From Acidimicrobiia bacterium (GTDB lineage Bacteria; Actinomycetota; Acidimicrobiia; Acidimicrobiales; Poriferisodalaceae), in contig JAJEEO010000001.1 of assembly GCA_022820925.1 (NCBI GenBank), positions 129,001 through 193,000 of the forward strand: a stretch of 64,000 bases of DNA, written 5' to 3'. A model generated the notes under the pieces. The model did no database searches. It had not been told where the DNA came from and saw only the letters and a program-made list of their open reading frames with translations. Shown piece after piece: positions 63,945 through 64,000 of this stretch. A program made the position numbers and the translations under genes. Each line of letters opens with the position of its first letter. Position 1 is the first letter of the stretch.

Positions 63945-64000
63945 CGACCTGCCGACGCAACCCCTTTGCGATGGGCCGCCTACTGCCAGCACAGCCTCCT

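Overview
The window is high-GC DNA with dense gene packing, frequent GTG/TTG starts, F420-type LLM oxidoreductases, many CaiB/BaiF CoA-transferases, tRNA genes mostly without encoded CCA, an actinobacterial-type LexA box at recA, and the gene set pgsA-cinA-recA-miaB-miaA-dapF-hflX. Together these point to an actinobacterium, most plausibly a free-living heterotroph of the Acidimicrobiia or a relative. That placement is inferred from gene content; no rRNA is present. I saw no insertion sequence, prophage, CRISPR array or replication origin. No gene-free stretch exceeds 300 bases; the longest are 15266-15531 and 10799-11037.

Layout. Positions 1-4798: acyl-CoA thioesterase (cut by the left edge), coaE, a DinB-like protein, acetoacetate-CoA ligase and a small membrane protein. 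Positions 4795-7711: a thiamine uptake unit (thiB, thiP) behind a TPP riboswitch, with no ATPase gene beside it. Positions 7754-14149: phosphofructokinase, a CoA-transferase, a DUF2442-like ORF running antisense through tRNA-Val and tRNA-Cys, a DEAD-box helicase, metX with two overlapping small genes, and tRNA-Gly. Positions 14306-33016: the informational/DAP block (dapF, hflX, dapC, miaA, miaB, recA, cinA, pgsA), interrupted by a toxin-antitoxin pair, a Baeyer-Villiger-type monooxygenase and a five-gene catabolic island. Positions 33080-39274: a copper-type P-ATPase, a class IV aminotransferase and an unusual family A DNA polymerase. Positions 39303-53497: accessory catabolism and transport (two more transporters, SDRs, SMP-30 lactonases, NUDIX, acyl-CoA dehydrogenase, CoA-transferase, class III aminotransferase, LLM oxidoreductase, PhyH dioxygenase). 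Positions 53578-63944: a LacI regulator and a convergent seven-gene inositol-type uptake and catabolism operon (iolE, binding protein, permease, ATPase, two dehydrogenases, iolD).

How the genes work together. DapC and DapF belong to diaminopimelate/lysine synthesis. MiaA and MiaB act successively on A37 of tRNAs. RecA is under an SOS promoter. The ABC system at 58819-62917 probably imports a cyclitol or sugar that the flanking Iol enzymes oxidise, dehydrate and ring-open. CoA-transferases, enoyl-CoA hydratase, acyl-CoA dehydrogenase, acetoacetate-CoA ligase and thioesterase indicate broad acyl-CoA metabolism.

The least ordinary features are two enzymes with large internal insertions (the DNA polymerase at 36728-39274 and the ABC permease at 59592-61874), a DapF whose first catalytic cysteine is serine, and a CinA whose amidase half has lost its active-site residues.
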